Below are positions 7,093-10,297 of a stretch of DNA of 10,297 nt, in pieces. The position numbers and the translations under genes are program-made. This DNA comes from UBA6624 sp964343345 [NCBI: uncultured bacterium] (GTDB taxonomy: Bacteria; UBP7; UBA6624). The stretch covers positions 1 through 10,297 of the forward strand of contig CAYFJE010000034.1 in assembly GCA_964343345.1 (NCBI GenBank). The letters are read 5' to 3'. Position 1 is the stretch's first letter. Each line of letters opens with the position of its first letter. Under the pieces are notes generated by a model. It was not told the origin of the DNA. It saw only the letters and a list, made by a program, of their open reading frames with translations, and searched no databases.

Positions 7093-7121
7093 AGTATATG
7101 CTCTTAAATTTAATTTTTCAA
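7093..7121 (-). promoter_or_regulatory. Sigma70-type promoter of the nrdBA-dcd-ssb-pncC-recA operon
   Basis: On the minus strand: TTGAAA (7121-7116), exactly 17 bases, TATACT (7098-7093). Each hexamer matches the bacterial housekeeping consensus at five of six positions with ideal spacing. The expected start point is near 7086. It lies in the widest gap of the window, about 110 bp before nrdB. No other equally good promoter is seen before the following genes, so it may drive the whole left block. Confidence 0.65.
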
Positions 7122-7130
7122 GTCTTTTTG

Positions 7131-7153
7131 TTAAAAAAACATACTTTTTTTAA
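7131..7153 (-). repeat. AT-only inverted repeat downstream of ndk
   Basis: A perfect 9-bp palindrome, TTAAAAAAA then GTATG then TTTTTTTAA, starts 7 nt after the ndk stop. It could act as a weak terminator for ndk transcripts or as a curved or flexible element just upstream of the nrd promoter. It has no GC stem, so it is not a standard intrinsic terminator, and A/T runs make chance palindromes likely here. Confidence 0.3.
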
Positions 7154-7160
7154 GCAAATA

Positions 7161-7565
7161 TCACATCAATGGCGAAAAAATTTCAAGTTCTCTTTTTGCT
7201 GAAATTTTCGAATCAGATCCATGTACTGCATTTGCAGTCATTGATGAACCAAAAATTTTTCTTATTGTTCCATCTTCTGCTTGTTCCGGATTCGTATTAC
7301 CCATCAATTCTCTTAAATCAGAAATTGCATTTTCTTTTCTTAGGTGAACAAGCATAACCTCCCCTCCTGTAATGAATTTTATCAAACCTGGGAAAAAAGG
7401 TTTTTTTGAATGTTCCTCATAGTGTTTTTTTGCTATTTCTTCAGGAATTAGAGTTGCTGTTTTTTTTACAATTTCAAATCCATTCTCATGAATCATTTTC
7501 AAAATATCTTCTGAAAAACCGGATTTGAAAGCTGTTGGCTTTATTATCAAAAAAGTGTCTTCCAT
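7161..7565 (-). CDS. ndk: Nucleoside diphosphate kinase
   Basis: Transfers the gamma phosphate of ATP to NDPs and dNDPs through a phosphohistidine, giving the NTPs and dNTPs. The 134-aa length is typical of the bacterial family. It begins TFLIIKPTA with K9 in the usual IKP motif, continues with HYEEHSKKPFFPGLIKFITGG (49-68), the nucleotide-binding RELMGNTNP (85-93, with R85 and T91) and GTIRKIFG (R102), and reaches the active-site motif NAVHGSDS with H115. One difference is GGEVML where SGPVVA is usual. It sits between the translation operon and nrdB and converts the dNDPs made by NrdAB. The start is supported by AGGAG 10 nt upstream, and a plausible promoter lies in the 63-nt gap before it. 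Confidence 0.97.
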   Translation of the reverse strand: MEDTFLIIKPTAFKSGFSEDILKMIHENGFEIVKKTATLIPEEIAKKHYEEHSKKPFFPGLIKFITGGEVMLVHLRKENAISDLRELMGNTNPEQAEDGTIRKIFGSSMTANAVHGSDSKISAKRELEIFSPLM

Positions 7566-7596
7566 ATCATTAATTCTCCTAATTTAAATAAAGGCA

Positions 7597-7625
7597 AATA
7601 TAACAAAAATTGATTAAATTGTCTA
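7597..7625 (-). promoter_or_regulatory. Putative ndk promoter
   Basis: TAGACA (7625-7620), 17 bases, then TATATT (7602-7597), each matching the sigma70 consensus at five of six positions. It falls in the 63-nt gap between the membrane protein gene and ndk and would give a 5' leader of about 25 nt with AGGAG at 7580-7576. AT-rich DNA raises the chance of false matches. Confidence 0.45.
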
Positions 7626-7628
7626 CCC

Positions 7629-8201
7629 TTAATTTGTTTTTTTCCCTACCTTGCGACGTGCAATTACAAACAATAAAAGAAGGATTGCAAAAATCCAAGC
7701 TAAGCCAGCTGGACTGTACCAAAAATCAGAAACCCCTTCCTTGAATTTTGCTGTTACATAACCAACCAACAAAAACCTTGCCCCTCTACCGATAATAGAT
7801 GCCCCGACAAGTGTTTTTAATGGTAGCCCAATCATTCCTGAAGTGATTGCAAAAAGCTTATATGGCAAAGGTGTAAATCCTGCAAAAACAATAGCCTCTC
7901 CGCCATAAAGTAATAAATTTCTTTTTATTGTTTCGTATTTTTTATTGCCCTTAAATTTTTTTTCTAATTTTGATTTGAAAACAGAACCCAAGAACCACCC
8001 CACAATTGCTCCTGAAGCACTTCCTAAGGTTGTAATTGCTGCAAGGTTGATCCAGATTTCTGGATTCTCTTTCACGAAAAGTATCAAACCTATATCAGGG
8101 GGAAGGGGGAAAAATATCGCTTCAAAGAATGCCCATAAAAACAACCCTGGGAAACCTAACCCTACAAACCATGCTGTGTATTTTTGGAAGAACTCTTTCA
8201 T
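7629..8201 (-). CDS. YqaA/VTT-domain (DedA-like) inner membrane protein
   Basis: A 190-aa polytopic membrane protein of the VTT/SNARE-associated superfamily, closest in pattern to the YqaA subgroup. Members act in membrane lipid or small-molecule transport; the substrate of this one is unknown. Visible features are a hydrophobic start (11-34) containing FFEAIFFPLPPD, a re-entrant Gly-rich segment (about 50-74, GSASGAIVGWFLGSVF), the second half-signature FAGFTPLPYKLFAITSGMIG (106-125), the conserved GRGARF (138-143), and a final transmembrane helix (about 165-182) before a basic tail. The paired acidic/proline and TPLPYK motifs are typical of the group. Its ATG overlaps the TGA of the upstream YrdC-family gene (ATGA), so the two are translationally coupled. 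No signal peptide is expected. Confidence 0.85.
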   Translation of the reverse strand: MKEFFQKYTAWFVGLGFPGLFLWAFFEAIFFPLPPDIGLILFVKENPEIWINLAAITTLGSASGAIVGWFLGSVFKSKLEKKFKGNKKYETIKRNLLLYGGEAIVFAGFTPLPYKLFAITSGMIGLPLKTLVGASIIGRGARFLLVGYVTAKFKEGVSDFWYSPAGLAWIFAILLLLFVIARRKVGKKTN

Positions 8202-8944
8202 TCGAATTTAAACTTAGGAAAAACTTTCTTCACTTCTTCTTTAAAAGACTTTGAAATCTCTCCTCTTAGTGTTTTGATTGTACTCTTGGAAAGAGCGATT
8301 ACAGGCGAAGGGGAACCCGAAAGAACCTTGTGATATTTCTCTAGTTCCTGCAGGAAATAATCACCATCCCCATCATCATAAACATGATGATCATTATCGA
8401 TAATCACATCGTCAAGATTGTAAAAACCAACCACTTTTGAAAGTATCTCTTCATCAACCTCTTCAATCATCTTGGGTGGTTTCTGACCAGATTTGTTAGC
8501 ACTCGTCAAAAGATAAGGCCCTGCAACATGAGCAAGTTGATTCAATCCAAAATTTCCGAACCTTACCCCAATGCCCATTTTTGATGAAGCTGGGGGATGG
8601 CATGTTTTCAATTTTGGTTCTCCTGGAAAAACAGCCGTGATCGGCACCTGAACCTCAAGAAGGTAATCGAAAAAATCTTTATGGTCTTTAGAACAATCCC
8701 AACAAGAGTCGAAAGTTTCATTCTTGTAAGCCTTGTACCGACTAGACACAAAATCAGATTTTGGAGGAAAAACCCAAGACAAAACCTTGCTGTAATCTCT
8801 TGACTTTATTTTAAAAATTCTGTCAATATGTTTTGGTGTAGAAGCAATCCCGAAAACGGTTTCAGTTTCAAGCAAAATCACTCCCCAACTCAACATCCTG
8901 GCAGCTTCAAATAATGGTTGTCGAGGAGGGTGGATTACAGTCAT
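8198..8944 (-). CDS. Divergent YrdC/Sua5-family threonylcarbamoyl-AMP synthase
   Basis: The YrdC fold makes threonylcarbamoyl-AMP from Thr, bicarbonate and ATP for the t6A37 modification of tRNAs. The frame is open from an ATG at 9001, but that would overlap prmC by 61 bp. The ATG at 8944 makes a 4-bp ATGA overlap with the prmC stop and gives a 248-aa protein beginning MTVIHPPRQPLFEAARMLSWG, where the domain normally begins, so I chose it. Motifs: TETVFG (27-32; usually PTETVYG, here preceded by Glu rather than Pro), KSR (47-49; the usual K-G-R), GPYLLTSANKSGQ (142-154) and the late SGSPSPVIAL...LRGEIS (209-231). A His/Asp-rich stretch (186-195) and a CWDC pair (81-84) are not typical. The prfA-prmC-sua5 order is common and supports the call; activity is likely but not certain. 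Confidence 0.8.
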   Translation of the reverse strand: MTVIHPPRQPLFEAARMLSWGVILLETETVFGIASTPKHIDRIFKIKSRDYSKVLSWVFPPKSDFVSSRYKAYKNETFDSCWDCSKDHKDFFDYLLEVQVPITAVFPGEPKLKTCHPPASSKMGIGVRFGNFGLNQLAHVAGPYLLTSANKSGQKPPKMIEEVDEEILSKVVGFYNLDDVIIDNDHHVYDDGDGDYFLQELEKYHKVLSGSPSPVIALSKSTIKTLRGEISKSFKEEVKKVFPKFKFE

Positions 8945-9801
8945 GACGGATTCCATTGTGCTTCCAAATAAAATTCTTTTTCTGACCTTGGAGCTCCCCA
9001 TGGTTTACGTTTTTTAACATTCACCCATCCTGAAGAAAAAAGAGCAGCTGGATCCTCTCTTTGGAAAAAGCCGAACTCTAAAATCAACCATCCTTTTTCA
9101 TGAAGGTATTTAGGTGCTTCCTTGATAATTTCTTTACAAAAGGACAAACCATCTTTCCCACAAAATAAAGCTTTTTCAGGATCAAAATCAACAACCTCAG
9201 GCAAAAGATTTTTTCTTTCTGTTGTTGATATGTATGGTGGATTTGAAACAATCAAATCAAACTTTCCCTCAATATTTTCAAAGAGATTGCTTTTTATCAC
9301 TTTCAATTTTGAACCGGGAATCAATCTGTCAATCTCATTCTTGCAATGTTTGACGACATTATCGTCAACATCAACAAGAGTGCCTTCACACTTTCTTTCA
9401 TTGGCTATACTGATGCCTATACATCCAGTACCACAACAGAGATCTAAAAAAGATCCATTTTCTGGGATTCTCTCAAGGGCCCTGCTTAAAACCTCTTCTG
9501 TTTCATCCCTGGGGGAAAAGACATTTGGAGAAAGTTGAAAATCCAACTTCCTAAAACGCTTTCTTCCAAGAATTCTGTCTACAGGCTCTCTCTTTAATCT
9601 CCTTGCAACAACATCTTCCCATTTTTTTTTATATCCAGCAGGGAAAGCCTCATGCCCTCTTGTTAAAATCTCCTCCCTCTTGAAACCTAAAATGTCTGCA
9701 AGCAGCAATTCAGCATCTAGCCATGGAGAGTCAATGCCCTTTTTTAAAAACTCATCCCTTGTTGTTTTGATGGCTTCATTGATGCTTTCCCTAGCTGACA
9801 A
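8941..9801 (-). CDS. prmC: Peptide chain release factor N5-glutamine methyltransferase
   Basis: SAM-dependent enzyme that methylates the Gln of the GGQ motif in release factors RF1 and RF2, speeding termination. The 286 aa comprise an N-terminal helical RF-binding domain (1-80), the linker FSPRDETEEVL (96-105, the usual PRPETE region), SAM motif I FLDLCCGTGCIGISIA (118-133), an acidic motif LVDVD (142-146) and the catalytic NPPY (187-190), then LEFG (241-244) and a typical C-terminal end. The start is TTG at 9801, one base after the prfA TAA, with GGAAG nine bases upstream inside prfA; no better start exists. Its place directly behind prfA identifies it as PrmC rather than the ribosomal-protein methylase PrmB. 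It ends in an ATGA overlap with the YrdC-family gene. Confidence 0.95.
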   Translation of the reverse strand: MSARESINEAIKTTRDEFLKKGIDSPWLDAELLLADILGFKREEILTRGHEAFPAGYKKKWEDVVARRLKREPVDRILGRKRFRKLDFQLSPNVFSPRDETEEVLSRALERIPENGSFLDLCCGTGCIGISIANERKCEGTLVDVDDNVVKHCKNEIDRLIPGSKLKVIKSNLFENIEGKFDLIVSNPPYISTTERKNLLPEVVDFDPEKALFCGKDGLSFCKEIIKEAPKYLHEKGWLILEFGFFQREDPAALFSSGWVNVKKRKPWGAPRSEKEFYLEAQWNPS

Positions 9802-9802
9802 T

Positions 9803-10297
9803 TTAAATATCTTCCAGTTCTAACTTTCTCAAAGCAAGATTCACTTTTTTAAAAAAGTCTGGAACCTCCCCCATCATTAAAGAGCTAAGTTGGTGGTTGG
9901 TTACAGAGACACGATGATCTGTAACTCTGTTTTGTGGATAGTTGTAAGTTCTTATTTTTTCAGACCTATCCCCCTTCCCTACAGCTGACTTTCTTTTCTT
10001 TGCACCCTCTTGCTCCTGTTTGTCTATTTCAAGTTGATAAAGTTTTGTTTTTAACATATTTAAACAAGTATCTTTATTTTGATGCTGGCTTCTGCCATCT
10101 TGGCACTGAACAACAATCCCTGTTGGAACATGTGTTATTCTCACTGCAGAATCAGTTTTATTCACATGTTGTCCGCCTGCACCAGAGGCTCTATATGTAT
10201 CGATAGTCAAATCTTTTAAATCAATATTAATGTTCACATCCGAATCTGCTTCAGGTAAAACATAGACACTTGCCGCAGAAGTATGTAGTCTTCCTTG
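9803..10297 (-). CDS. prfA: Peptide chain release factor 1, C-terminal part
   Basis: RF1 recognises UAA and UAG in the ribosome and triggers peptide release. The window holds the last 164 residues of a protein normally about 355 long; the frame is open through the right edge, so the 5' part with the PxT stop-codon-reading motif lies outside. The GTG at 10237 is an internal Val, not a start. The visible part begins [16 protein letters not shown], the RF1 signature, followed by the catalytic GGQ in [16 protein letters not shown], the [12 protein letters not shown] segment, a Lys-rich stretch and the [13 protein letters not shown] motif. GRLHTS plus the gene context favour RF1 over RF2. The gene product is the substrate of the neighbouring PrmC. 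Confidence 0.95.
   Translation of the reverse strand, partial: QGRLHTSAASVYVLPEADSDVNINIDLKDLTIDTYRASGAGGQHVNKTDSAVRITHVPTGIVVQCQDGRSQHQNKDTCLNMLKTKLYQLEIDKQEQEGAKKRKSAVGKGDRSEKIRTYNYPQNRVTDHRVSVTNHQLSSLMMGEVPDFFKKVNLALRKLELEDI

Noticed and set aside
8945-9001. Upstream ATG giving the YrdC-family protein 19 extra N-terminal residues
   Set aside because: It would overlap prmC by 61 bp and add a stretch outside the domain; the ATG at 8944 forms a standard ATGA coupling with the prmC stop.
9803-10237. Start of RF1 at the GTG near 10237
   Set aside because: The frame continues upstream through GRLHTS and VLPE, conserved RF1 sequence, to the window edge; the GTG is an internal Val.
1-10297. CRISPR arrays, tRNA or rRNA genes, insertion sequences, prophage or defence genes
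   Set aside because: No repeat-spacer pattern, cloverleaf-like sequence, transposase or integrase frame is visible; the window is almost fully occupied by conserved housekeeping genes.

Overview
The window holds eleven consecutive genes, all on the minus strand and tightly packed, so transcription runs from the right edge to the left edge. The DNA is clearly AT-rich. Genes use ATG plus occasional TTG/GTG starts, mostly with GGAG-type ribosome binding sites, and TAA, TAG and TGA all act as stops (the TGA stops sit in ATGA overlaps), so this is a bacterium with the standard code. The lineage cannot be fixed from the sequence. The ribonucleotide reductase pair resembles the chlamydial type in domain layout and metal-site spacing, the Dcd resembles that of proteobacteria, and RecA has a non-standard P-loop. 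Together these suggest an uncultured or poorly sampled Gram-negative-like lineage rather than a familiar model group.

Right part (about 7629-10297): the C-terminal half of release factor RF1 (prfA, cut by the window edge), the RF methyltransferase prmC, a divergent YrdC/Sua5-family protein (tRNA t6A synthesis) and a YqaA/VTT-type membrane protein. They are joined by a 1-nt gap and two ATGA stop/start overlaps, so this is one translation-related operon. ndk (7161-7565) follows, with its own plausible promoter.

Middle (6984-7160): a 177-bp intergenic region, the largest non-coding stretch. In transcription order it holds an AT-only inverted repeat after ndk, a strong sigma70-like promoter (TTGAAA, 17 bp, TATACT), and a leader of about 100 nt with a GC-rich hairpin, a possible closing stem and a small overlapping ORF.

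Left part (1-6983): an apparent six- to seven-gene operon for dNTP supply and DNA maintenance: nrdB, nrdA, dcd, ssb, pncC (cinA C-terminal type), recA, and the start of a membrane-anchored protein cut by the left edge. NrdAB reduces ribonucleotides, Ndk (just upstream) phosphorylates NDPs and dNDPs, Dcd diverts dCTP to dUTP for dTTP synthesis, SSB coats single-stranded DNA and RecA performs strand exchange.

The most notable observation is that NrdB has all six metal ligands but a leucine where the radical tyrosine should be. It is paired with a NrdA carrying three tandem ATP-cone-like modules. This points to a tyrosyl-radical-free class I RNR related to class Ic.
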